A DNA stretch of 5,669 nucleotides. Source: an uncultured Alphaproteobacteria bacterium. Its GTDB lineage: Bacteria; Pseudomonadota; Alphaproteobacteria; Rhizobiales; Hyphomicrobiaceae. The DNA is taken from the NCBI GenBank assembly GCA_937950105.1, contig CALFEM010000485.1, forward strand, positions 1 to 5,669, given 5' to 3'. The notes beneath the pieces were generated by a model. It did not search any database. It saw only the letters and a program-made list of their open reading frames with translations, and was not told the origin of the DNA. Both the position numbers and the translations under genes were made by a program. Positions 1 through 5,531 of this stretch are shown piece after piece. The stretch's first letter is position 1. Each line of letters opens with the position of its first letter.

Positions 1-1
1 C

Positions 2-403
2 GAGCGCCCGCGCATCATCCAAGCGATCTCGGAAGCGCGCGCCCACGGCGACCTGTCCGAGAACGCCGAATATCACTCCGCCAAGGAGGCGCAGGGCCTG
101 AACGAGGCCAAGGTCGCCGATCTCGAGGACAAGCTGTCGCGCGCCGACGTGGTCGACCCGACCGCGCTCACCGGCGACAAGGTCAAGTTCGGCGCCACCG
201 TGACGCTGGTCGACGAGGATACCGACGACAAGGTCAAGTACCAGATCGTCGGCGACCTCGAGGCGAACCTCAAGGAAGGCAAGATCTCGATCTCGTCGCC
301 CATCGCACGTGCCCTGATCGGCAAGGCCAAGGGAGACAGCGCCGAGGTGACGACGCCCAAGGGGTCGCGCTCGTTCGAGGTGCTGAAGATCGAGTGGAAG
401 TGA
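2..403 (+). CDS. greA: Transcription elongation factor GreA, 5'-truncated by window edge
   Basis: GreA binds in the secondary channel of RNA polymerase and stimulates cleavage of backtracked transcripts, rescuing stalled elongation complexes in the cytoplasm. The visible frame enters open from the left edge and gives 133 residues before TGA. The acidic coiled-coil tip motif GDLSENAEY is at visible residues 16-24. Its Asp and Glu fall where E. coli Asp41 and Glu44 sit, so about 24 N-terminal residues are missing from a usual length near 157. The second helix of the coiled coil follows ([18 protein letters not shown]). After it comes the globular FKBP-like C-terminal domain ([17 protein letters not shown], then the [16 protein letters not shown] segment) and the ending [12 protein letters not shown] at 149 is in frame but would remove the catalytic tip, so it is not the start. 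The next gene lies 95 bases downstream on the same strand, and I see no clear terminator between them. Identification is very secure. Confidence 0.97.
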   Translation, partial: ERPRIIQAISEARAHGDLSENAEYHSAKEAQGLNEAKVADLEDKLSRADVVDPTALTGDKVKFGATVTLVDEDTDDKVKYQIVGDLEANLKEGKISISSPIARALIGKAKGDSAEVTTPKGSRSFEVLKIEWK

Positions 404-498
404 AGCCGGTCGGGGGAAGCGTCGAGGAACGTGCAGGGTGTCGGCGGCGTTGATGCGCGGCCGGCGTCCGCCCCGGCGTCAGCGCCGAGGGAGTTCCC

Positions 499-1819
499 AT
501 GAGTGACGCGCCGGCCGTGCCCGCAAGCCCGACCGCGGAGCCGTCGCCGGCCGCGTTCTCCTATCCGGGCTTCCGCCTCTATTGGGCGGCGCGGTTCCTC
601 GCTGCGTTCGGCATCCAGGTGCTCTCCGTCTCGGTCGCCTGGCAGATCTACGACTTGACCCACGATCCGTTCCTGCTCGGCCTCGTCGGCCTCGTGCAGT
701 TCCTGCCGTCGCTGCTGCTGGTGCTCGTCACCGGCACTGTCGCCGACCGCTACAACCGCCGCCGCATCATGGCCGTCGCCCTGCTGGTGCAGGCGGCGTG
801 CGCGGCCGCGATGCTGGCGCTGCTGACATCGCCCGACGCCGCCCGCAACATCTGGCCGGCGTTTATCGTGCTGGCGGTGAACGGCACCGCGCGCGCCTTC
901 ATCGGGCCGGTGGTGCAGTCGCTGGTGTCGAACCTGGTGCCTCCGATCGCGCTGCCGAGCGCCATCGCTTTCAACTCGTCGAGTTTTCAGCTCGCCACCA
1001 TCACCGGGCCCGTGGCCGGCGGCTTGCTCTACGGCTGGTCTGCGACCGTCGCCTTCGCGACACCGATCGCCTTCTTCCTCGCCGCCGCCGCCATGGCGCT
1101 CGCGATCCCGAAGCCGCTGCAGCGGACCGTGCCGCCGCCGGTGACGCCGGACAGCCTGCTCGCCGGCTTCCGCTTCATCTGGCACAACCCGATCGTGCTC
1201 GGCGCCATGTCACTCGATCTCGTCGCGGTGCTGCTCGGCGGCGCCACCGCGCTGCTGCCCGTGTTCGCCCGCGACGTGCTGGAGACGGGACCGTGGGGCC
1301 TCGGCCTGCTGCGCTCGGCGTCGGGCATCGGCGCGCTGTCCGTCTCGATCTGGCTGATGCGCCGGCCGATCCGCGATCACGCCGGCAAGGCGATGCTGGC
1401 GGCGGTCATCCTGTTCGGCATCGGCCATTACGGTGTTCGGGCTGTCGCGCTCGGTGTGGTTGTCGGTCGGCGCGCTGGCGGTGATGGGCGGCGCCGACAT
1501 GATCAGCGTGTTCGTGCGCCAGACGCTGATCCAGCTGCACACGCCCGACGAGGTGCGCGGCCGCGTCAACGCCGTCAACATGACCTTCATCGGCGCCTCG
1601 AACGAGTTGGGGGAGTTCCGCGCCGGCTCCATGGCGGCGCTGATCGGCGCGGTCCCGGCGGTGGTGTTCGGCGGCGTCGGCACTATCGCAGCGGTGCTCG
1701 CGTGGATGCGGCTGTTCCCGCAGTTGAGGGCGATCCGACATCTCGATCGGGTGGTGCTGGAACGGCATGGGCAACCGGCCCCCTCGGCACCTTCGCCGAA
1801 GCCGCCGGGCGCGTCATGA
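499..1819 (+). pseudogene. MFS transporter (MFS_3/EntS-like exporter), interrupted by a single-base frameshift
   Basis: This is an inner-membrane major facilitator protein of the MFS_3 type, a family that includes the enterobactin exporter EntS. The substrate here cannot be told. The start at 499 is supported by GAGGGAG at 487-493, five bases upstream. Residues 1-20 are a Pro/Ala-rich cytosolic tail. Family-typical FRLYWAARFLAAFGIQ follows at 25-40, and the MFS loop 2-3 signature GTVADRYNRRR is at 79-89. The 499 frame is convincing up to Ile308 (codon 1420-1422), then turns Arg/Gly-rich and non-membrane-like until a stop at 1863. The homologous C-terminal part continues in another frame from 1424: ITVFGLSRSVWLS, then FVRQTLIQLHTPDEVRGRVN and FIGASNELGEFRAG, ending with TGA at 1817-1819. 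Skipping one G of the GG at 1423-1424 gives a continuous 439-residue protein with FGIAITVFGL across the join, inside a membrane helix of the C-terminal half. It is either a recent inactivation or a sequencing error. The downstream half shows no further decay. Confidence 0.85.
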
Positions 1820-2284
1820 GCGGATCGGCACGCCCGGCTCGCGCTTGGTGCGGCGGATGGTGAGGTAGGTTTTGATGCTGGCGACGTTGGGTGCCGCGGT
1901 CAGTTGATCGAGTACGAACGCCTGGAACGCGGGCAGATCGCTCGCCACGCATTTCAGGATGTAGTCGCTCTCGCCCGACAGCATGTAGGCTTCGCGCACC
2001 AGCGGCCAGCCGATGACGCGGTTCTCGAAGGCCCTGAGATCGGTTTCGGACTGGTTGTGCAACCCGACCATGGCAAAGGCGGTGAGGGAGAAGCCGAGTG
2101 CCGCTTCGTCGAGCAGCACGGTGTATCCGGAGATGAGGCCTGCATCCTCGAGCGCGCGCACGCGCCTGAGGCAAGGCGGCGGCGACAGGCCGACGCGGCT
2201 CGCCAGCGTCACGTTGGTGATGCGGCCGTCCGCCTGCAACTCGCGCAGGATCCGCCAATCTATGGTGTCGAGTCGCACCCGCAT
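1814..2284 (-). CDS. Lrp/AsnC family transcriptional regulator
   Basis: This is a 156-residue cytoplasmic DNA-binding regulator of the leucine-responsive/AsnC (feast/famine) family, matching the usual 150-165 residues. The N-terminal winged helix-turn-helix starts with LDTIDWRILRELQADGR at residues 5-21. The recognition helix region is ASRVGLSPPPCLRRVRALE at 28-46, and the hinge is GLISGYTVLLD at 49-59. The RAM ligand-binding/oligomerisation domain covers about 66-143 and includes LSGESDYILKCV at 102-113 and NVASIKTYLTI at 133-143. I chose the ATG at 2282-2284 because it places the conserved LDxIDxxIL at residues 5-12. The frame stays open for another 103 codons upstream, but that stretch is low-complexity and overlaps the divergent gene. 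No strong Shine-Dalgarno is seen. Family members often repress themselves and control a neighbouring transporter or metabolic gene in response to an amino acid. The effector cannot be predicted here. Its stop abuts the restored MFS stop, and its 5' end faces the ELM1-type gene across a 187-base shared regulatory region. Confidence 0.93.
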   Translation of the reverse strand: MRVRLDTIDWRILRELQADGRITNVTLASRVGLSPPPCLRRVRALEDAGLISGYTVLLDEAALGFSLTAFAMVGLHNQSETDLRAFENRVIGWPLVREAYMLSGESDYILKCVASDLPAFQAFVLDQLTAAPNVASIKTYLTIRRTKREPGVPIRS

Positions 2285-2363
2285 CGCCGCTATGCTCGCT
2301 TCGTCAGGGCCGGCCGCTGCCGCGTATCGCGGGTCGGGCGAAGCGGAGCAGCCGGGTGGCTCG

Positions 2364-2393
2364 CTTATGACAAACACGGGCGCAACAAAGCAA
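2364..2393 (-). promoter_or_regulatory. Candidate sigma-70-type promoter for the Lrp/AsnC regulator
   Basis: Read on the minus strand, TTGCTT (plus 2388-2393) and CATAAG (plus 2364-2369) are separated by 18 bases. They sit about 80 bases upstream of the regulator's ATG. The matches to TTGACA and TATAAT are only partial (three and four bases respectively), so this is a positional suggestion. It lies inside a relatively AT-richer patch of an otherwise GC-rich region. Confidence 0.22.
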
Positions 2394-2438
2394 CTATGGA
2401 CGCGCAGTAATCGTTGCGGAAATTGCGCGAAAGTGCGG
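2381..2438. promoter_or_regulatory. Cluster of TTGCG/CGCAA half-sites, possible regulator-binding region
   Basis: In the divergent intergenic region, CGCAA occurs at 2381-2385 and CGCA at 2403-2406. TTGCG occurs at 2414-2418 and 2423-2427, and a further TGCGG at 2434-2438. The pair CGCA/TGCG at 2403-2418 forms an imperfect 16-bp dyad with AT at its centre. The rightmost three copies recur every 9-10 bases, close to one DNA turn. Lrp/AsnC proteins commonly bind several imperfect, helically phased sites next to their own gene, so autoregulation is a reasonable inference. Short GC-rich words such as these also recur by chance in this genome. Confidence 0.28.
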
Positions 2439-2441
2439 AGG

Positions 2442-2459
2442 GTCACCGCTGGCGGTGAC
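2442..2459. repeat. Perfect 8-bp inverted repeat just upstream of the ELM1-type gene
   Basis: GTCACCGC (2442-2449) is followed by two bases and then its exact reverse complement GCGGTGAC (2452-2459). The dyad ends three bases before the GGGAGG at 2463-2468 that would serve as Shine-Dalgarno for the ATG at 2472. As DNA it could be an operator for a dimeric regulator. As RNA the two-base gap would force opening of the innermost pair, giving a seven-pair GC-rich hairpin beside the ribosome site. It has no following T-run, so it is not a canonical terminator. Confidence 0.5.
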
Positions 2460-2471
2460 GACGGGAGGCAG

Positions 2472-3533
2472 ATGAGCGAGGGCGGGCAAGGGCAGGGGGA
2501 CACCGGCATGGCGGTGCTGCATGGCGGTGGTTCGACGCACGCCCCGTTGCGCCCGCTCGCCGGACGCCGCGCCTGGCTCGTCACCGACGGCAAGGCCGGG
2601 CACGAGGCCCAGGCCGAAGGCGTCGCCGTCGCACTCGGTGTCGATTACGAGTGGCGGCGCGTCGCCGCGCGCGGGATCGCCAAAGTGCTGGCACCATGGG
2701 GACCGGCGCCGCGCGATTTTTCGCCCGCGCCGCCGTGGCCTGCCGTCGTCATCGGCATCGGCCGCACGGCCATTCCGGCGCTGCGACTGGTGAGGAAGCG
2801 TGCCGGCGCGGCGACGTTCGCGGTCGCGCTGCAGGACCCGCGCACCGGTGCCGGTGTCGCCGATCTGGTCTGGGTGCCGGAGCATGACCGCCTGCGCGGG
2901 GTGAACGTCGTCACCACGCTGACGCCGCCGAACCGCTTCACGCCGGAGCTGCTCGCCCGGCTCAGGGCCGAGCCCGACGCCGCCATCGACGCCCTCCCAG
3001 GCCCCCGCGTGATGCTGGCGATGGGCGGCACCAGCAAGGTGTGGCGCTTCACGCGCGAGGACGGCGACCGGCTCGCTGCCGCCATCGCCGGGCTCGGCGC
3101 TGCCGGCGCGAGCTTCATGATGACGCCGTCGCGGCGCACCCCGGCCGAGGTGGCCGATGCCATCGCCGCGGCGATCGAACCCTATCCCCACGTGATCTGG
3201 CGCGGCGACGGCGACAACCCGTATGCGCGGTTCCTCGCCAAGGCCGATGCCATCGTCGTTACCGCAGACAGCGTCAGCATGACGGGTGAAGCCTGCGCCA
3301 GCGGTCGGCCGATCTACGTGTTCCGCCCGTCGGGGGGCAGCGACAAGTTCGATACGTTCCACGCGGCGTTACAGCGCTGCGGCGCCACCCGGCCGCTACA
3401 GCCCGAGACCCGCCTCGACCTCGGCTGGCATGCCCGGCCGATTTCGGCGGCCGACACGATCGCGCGCGAAATCGAGGCGCGCTGGGCGAGCCGCGCCCGC
3501 CATCTCGGCCCGCTGATGGAAACGCGACCATGA
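2472..3533 (+). CDS. Mitochondrial fission ELM1-family protein (bacterial homologue, GT-B-like)
   Basis: This 353-residue protein resembles the bacterial branch of the ELM1 family, named after the plant mitochondrial fission factor. The bacterial function is not established, and the layout recalls GT-B glycosyltransferases. Conserved-looking elements are LVTDGKAGHEAQAEGVA (residues 36-52), VVIGIGRTAIPA (92-103), ALQDPR (119-124), a stretch following VVTTLTPPNR (146-155), MGGTSK (184-189), VTADSVSMTGEACASGRPIYVF (263-284, quoted in part) and KFDTFHAAL (292-300). No signal peptide or membrane helix is evident, so it is probably cytosolic or peripheral. The start at 2472 has GGGAGG only three bases upstream. 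An in-frame ATG at 2508 has AGGGGGA with seven-base spacing and would remove 12 Gly/Gln-rich residues, so either could be used. The frame is open far upstream, but that part lies antisense to the regulator. The gene is divergent from the regulator and 10 bases from the next gene, with which it is probably co-transcribed. Confidence 0.88.
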   Translation: MSEGGQGQGDTGMAVLHGGGSTHAPLRPLAGRRAWLVTDGKAGHEAQAEGVAVALGVDYEWRRVAARGIAKVLAPWGPAPRDFSPAPPWPAVVIGIGRTAIPALRLVRKRAGAATFAVALQDPRTGAGVADLVWVPEHDRLRGVNVVTTLTPPNRFTPELLARLRAEPDAAIDALPGPRVMLAMGGTSKVWRFTREDGDRLAAAIAGLGAAGASFMMTPSRRTPAEVADAIAAAIEPYPHVIWRGDGDNPYARFLAKADAIVVTADSVSMTGEACASGRPIYVFRPSGGSDKFDTFHAALQRCGATRPLQPETRLDLGWHARPISAADTIAREIEARWASRARHLGPLMETRP

Positions 3534-3543
3534 CGGGCGACAC

Positions 3544-4314
3544 ATGACGCACGACGGACCCGACGGCACGGTCGGCGACGACGCACCCGCCGCCGCGGGG
3601 ACGTTGCCGCGCCCGGCCTATGCCGAGCGCCCGGGAGCGCTGCGGGTGGCATGGCTGGTCTTCGAGATCGTCGTGCTCTACCTCGCCGTACCGTTCGTCC
3701 TGCTGCACCTGATCCTGGCCTATAAGCTGCCGCTGTTCACCGTGCTGCCGCCGATGCTGATCGCCTTCGTCGCGATCCTCGCCTTCGACCGCGGCTTCTC
3801 GCTGCGCAAGGAGTTGGCGGGCGGCCTCCGGCTCTGGCACCTGCTGGCTATCCTGCTGACGTTTCTCCTGCTCGGTGGGGCCGTTGCCTACGCCGTATCG
3901 CAACTGATGCCGCGCCAGTTCCTCGACATGGCGACCAACCGGCCGGAGGTGTGGAAGCGCGTCATGCTGCTCTACCCGCTGATGTCGGTGCTGCCGCAGG
4001 AGATCGCCTACCGCACGTTCTTTTTCCACCGATACGGGCCGCTGTTCACGGGCCACCGCTGGGCTCTGATCCTCATCAATGGCCTGCTGTTCGGCTTCGG
4101 CCACATGCTGTTCGCCAACTGGATCGCGGTTGGCGGCACCATGGTGACCGGCATGCTGTTCGCCTGGCGCTACGAGCGCACGCGCTCGTTCTGGGCCGTC
4201 ATGGTCGAGCACACGCTGTGGGGCTGGCTGGTGTTCACGGTCGGCCTCGGAGGCTTCTTCTTCACCGGAATCGCCTTTCAGGGGGACTTCAGTCTGCACT
4301 GGATCAGGAAATAG
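3544..4314 (+). CDS. CPBP/Rce1-like intramembrane protease-family membrane protein
   Basis: This is a 256-residue multi-pass inner-membrane protein of the CPBP (CAAX protease and bacteriocin-processing, Abi) family. After about 33 soluble N-terminal residues there are hydrophobic segments at roughly 34-57, 64-82, 97-118, 139-160, 172-208 and 215-240. Family motifs appear in order. Motif 1 is QEIAYRTFFFHRY (152-164). Motif 2 is FGFGH (183-187) with FANW just after. Motif 3 is EHTLWG (222-227). Canonical members carry EExxxR and HxxxN/D/S at motifs 1 and 3, whereas here they read QEIAYR and HTLWG. The first glutamate is replaced by Gln152 and the last polar residue by Gly227, so proteolytic activity is uncertain. 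Its substrate is unknown. Characterised relatives cleave prenylated CAAX peptides or process bacteriocins. ATG 3544 follows the ELM1-type stop by 10 bases with only a weak GGGCGA before it, suggesting translational coupling in an operon. Confidence 0.85.
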   Translation: MTHDGPDGTVGDDAPAAAGTLPRPAYAERPGALRVAWLVFEIVVLYLAVPFVLLHLILAYKLPLFTVLPPMLIAFVAILAFDRGFSLRKELAGGLRLWHLLAILLTFLLLGGAVAYAVSQLMPRQFLDMATNRPEVWKRVMLLYPLMSVLPQEIAYRTFFFHRYGPLFTGHRWALILINGLLFGFGHMLFANWIAVGGTMVTGMLFAWRYERTRSFWAVMVEHTLWGWLVFTVGLGGFFFTGIAFQGDFSLHWIRK

Positions 4315-4346
4315 CGCGTCCAATCAACACAGTGACGTTTCGCGAG

Positions 4347-4375
4347 TTGCCGCGACTCGATGCGGGGTTCCTAAT
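4347..4375 (+). promoter_or_regulatory. Candidate promoter for the VOC-like gene
   Basis: TTGCCG (4347-4352) and CCTAAT (4370-4375) are separated by 17 bases. Each matches the sigma-70 consensus at about four positions, counting the alphaproteobacterial preference for TTG followed by C at the fifth base. Initiation near 4382 would leave a roughly 30-base leader containing the strong Shine-Dalgarno. A small inverted repeat, CGAGT at 4343-4347 and ACTCG at 4355-4359, overlaps the -35 element and could be an operator or a weak hairpin ending the upstream operon. Confidence 0.3.
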
Positions 4376-4398
4376 CACATTCATGGTTGCGAATATAA

Positions 4399-4404
4399 AA
4401 GGAG
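4399..4404 (+). promoter_or_regulatory. Strong Shine-Dalgarno of the VOC-like gene
   Basis: AAGGAG, within AAAAGGAGAA, lies seven bases before the ATG at 4412. It is the best ribosome-binding match in the window and fixes that start. The surrounding A-rich leader stands out from the GC-rich background, which suggests efficient translation. Confidence 0.75.
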
Positions 4405-4411
4405 AACCTCC

Positions 4412-4795
4412 ATGAGCCTCGCAGCACGCAAGATCACCCCCGTCCAGATCGTCGACGACGTCGAAGCCGCCGCCGATGTCTACGCCGCGCTCGGCTTCGT
4501 GCCGGTCAAGGCCGAGCAGAACGGCGCCGCCACCGGCTGGCAGGCCGACAACGGCTCGCACGTCGTCGTGGCCGCCCGCGCGTTGATCGCCAAGGAGTTC
4601 GGCGAGGACATCGCCCAGAAGATCGCCACCCGCTCGCTGTCGTACGTGTTCGTCGAGAGCGTGCCGGATACGCTCGAGGACCTGGGCACTGCCGGCAAGT
4701 TGATCGCCGAGGCGGTGACGAGCTACGGCACCATCGAGGCGATCGTCGAGACCGCCGGCGGCACCATGATCATCGCCGAACGCATCGAAGATTGA
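4412..4795 (+). CDS. Small VOC/glyoxalase-like protein of unknown function
   Basis: This 127-residue soluble protein has no signal peptide or membrane segment. It resembles the vicinal oxygen chelate (glyoxalase/bleomycin-resistance) fold. Residues 8-34 read ITPVQIVDDVEAAADVYAAL followed by GFVPVK, the usual first strand, helix and GF turn. Then comes GWQADNGSHVVVAAR (42-56). The second half begins with LSYVFVESVPDTLEDL (76-91), like a second strand-helix unit, and ends with GGTMIIAERIE (116-126). Metal-ligand positions are not convincingly conserved: Q12 and E123 could fit two of them, but the others are not apparent. A lyase or dioxygenase activity should therefore not be assumed, and a binding or orphan role is equally possible. 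It is preceded by a 97-base gap with its own candidate promoter and is convergent with the DsbA-like gene. The start is secure because of the strong Shine-Dalgarno. The coding call is strong; the family assignment is moderate. Confidence 0.8.
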   Translation: MSLAARKITPVQIVDDVEAAADVYAALGFVPVKAEQNGAATGWQADNGSHVVVAARALIAKEFGEDIAQKIATRSLSYVFVESVPDTLEDLGTAGKLIAEAVTSYGTIEAIVETAGGTMIIAERIED

Positions 4796-4827
4796 GACAT
4801 CGCGGCGGAGAGCCCGTGGTGCTCCGG

Positions 4828-4849
4828 TCGCCCGAGCCTCGTTGGGCGA
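4828..4849 (+). terminator. Hairpin between convergent genes, possible terminator
   Basis: TCGCCCGA (4828-4835) can pair with TTGGGCGA (4842-4849) across the six-base loop GCCTCG. As plus-strand RNA this gives eight pairs including one G-U. On the minus strand the same position is an A-C mismatch. It begins 32 bases past the VOC-like stop in the 85-base convergent gap. No U-tract follows, so it is a non-canonical candidate, better suited to the plus-strand transcript. Confidence 0.3.
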
Positions 4850-4880
4850 GGGCGTGAATCGGCAGCGCCACCGTGCGATT

Positions 4881-5531
4881 TCACTCCGCCGCGAGCCACG
4901 CCTCGAGAATCTCCGGCAGGCCGTCGAGCGGCCTGTAGCCGGTGGTGACGCGCGCGTAGCCGTTGACGAGGTCGCCCGCATAGACCGTCGGAAAGCCGGC
5001 GACGCCCGAGGCCTGCGCGGTCTCGAAATCGGTGAGCGTGGCCTTGCGCGCTTCGCGGCTGTTGAAGATGTCGAGGAACGCGCTGCGATCGATGCCGTGC
5101 TCGCCGGCGAGGTCGGCGAGCACGTGCTTGTTGGTGACGTCGCGGCCTTCCGCATAGAAGGCGCGCTGCACCGTCTTCAGGTAGGGCAGGGCGAGGCGCG
5201 GGTTGACGAGCTTCATGATGACGGCGGCGCGATCGGCCGGCTCGGTGTCGTAGACGAACCCGTCGCGCTCGAAGAACGCGTAGTCGAACGGCTGCCCGGT
5301 CCGCCGCTCCACCAATTCCCAATGCTCACGGATGTCGCGCTTCATCGTGTCGGACATCGGCTCGGTATTGCCGGGGCGAAGCCCGCCGATGACGAGTTCG
5401 ATCGGCAGGCGGTTGCCGAAGTGCTCGATCAGCCCCGTGATCACCGGCTCGAATCCCCAGCACCACGAGCACATCGGATCGGCGAAATAGACGAGGTGGC
5501 GCTGGGCTTCACGGCGTTCGCTGGCTTGCAT
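4881..5531 (-). CDS. DsbA family (FrnE-like) thioredoxin-fold oxidoreductase
   Basis: This 216-residue protein belongs to the DsbA/FrnE-like thioredoxin superfamily of predicted disulfide isomerases. The N-terminus begins with a short charged stretch and no signal peptide, so it should act in the cytoplasm, unlike classical periplasmic DsbA. Strand 1 runs into the redox motif DPMCSWCWGFEP, with Cys21 and Cys24 in a CSWC arrangement. A helical insertion covers about 55-170, and the cis-proline loop GFPTVY has Pro181 facing the active site. The final strand and helix end in LPEILEAWLAAE. Only the two active-site cysteines are present. Known functions of relatives include oxidoreductase roles and 2-hydroxychromene-2-carboxylate isomerase-type chemistry, but the CxxC here favours redox activity. 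The ATG at 5531 is supported by AAGGA (complement of 5538-5542) six bases upstream. It is convergent with the VOC-like gene, and nothing recognisable lies upstream within the window. Confidence 0.92.
   Translation of the reverse strand: MQASERREAQRHLVYFADPMCSWCWGFEPVITGLIEHFGNRLPIELVIGGLRPGNTEPMSDTMKRDIREHWELVERRTGQPFDYAFFERDGFVYDTEPADRAAVIMKLVNPRLALPYLKTVQRAFYAEGRDVTNKHVLADLAGEHGIDRSAFLDIFNSREARKATLTDFETAQASGVAGFPTVYAGDLVNGYARVTTGYRPLDGLPEILEAWLAAE

Noticed and set aside
461..480. Direct repeat CCGGCGTC at 461-468 and 473-480 before the MFS gene
   Set aside because: It is only eight GC-rich bases, two copies, 12 bases apart, with no symmetry and no promoter context. This is expected by chance at this base composition.
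73..1185. Long open frame on the minus strand opposite GreA and the MFS gene
   Set aside because: Its product is Arg/Gly/His-rich low-complexity sequence, typical of the reverse frame of GC-rich genes, while the plus strand encodes recognisable proteins.
1417..1440. Programmed ribosomal frameshifting in the MFS gene
   Set aside because: There is no slippery homopolymer or heptamer at the junction, which is only a GG pair, and MFS exporters are not known to need it. Mutation or sequencing error is simpler.
2013..2471. Upstream extension of the ELM1-type frame by 153 codons
   Set aside because: It runs antisense through the regulator's coding region and lacks family-like sequence. The recognisable domain begins after 2570, and ribosome-like sites lie before 2472 and 2508.
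3274..4323. 349-codon open frame on the minus strand opposite the CPBP gene
   Set aside because: It has Glu/Gln/Arg/His-rich composition without a domain pattern, and the plus-strand frame has clear CPBP motifs.
4394..4399. TATAAA as a -10 element for the VOC-like gene
   Set aside because: Initiation would fall about six bases before the ATG and exclude the strong Shine-Dalgarno, and no matching -35 is at the right distance. The A-rich stretch is better explained as translation leader.
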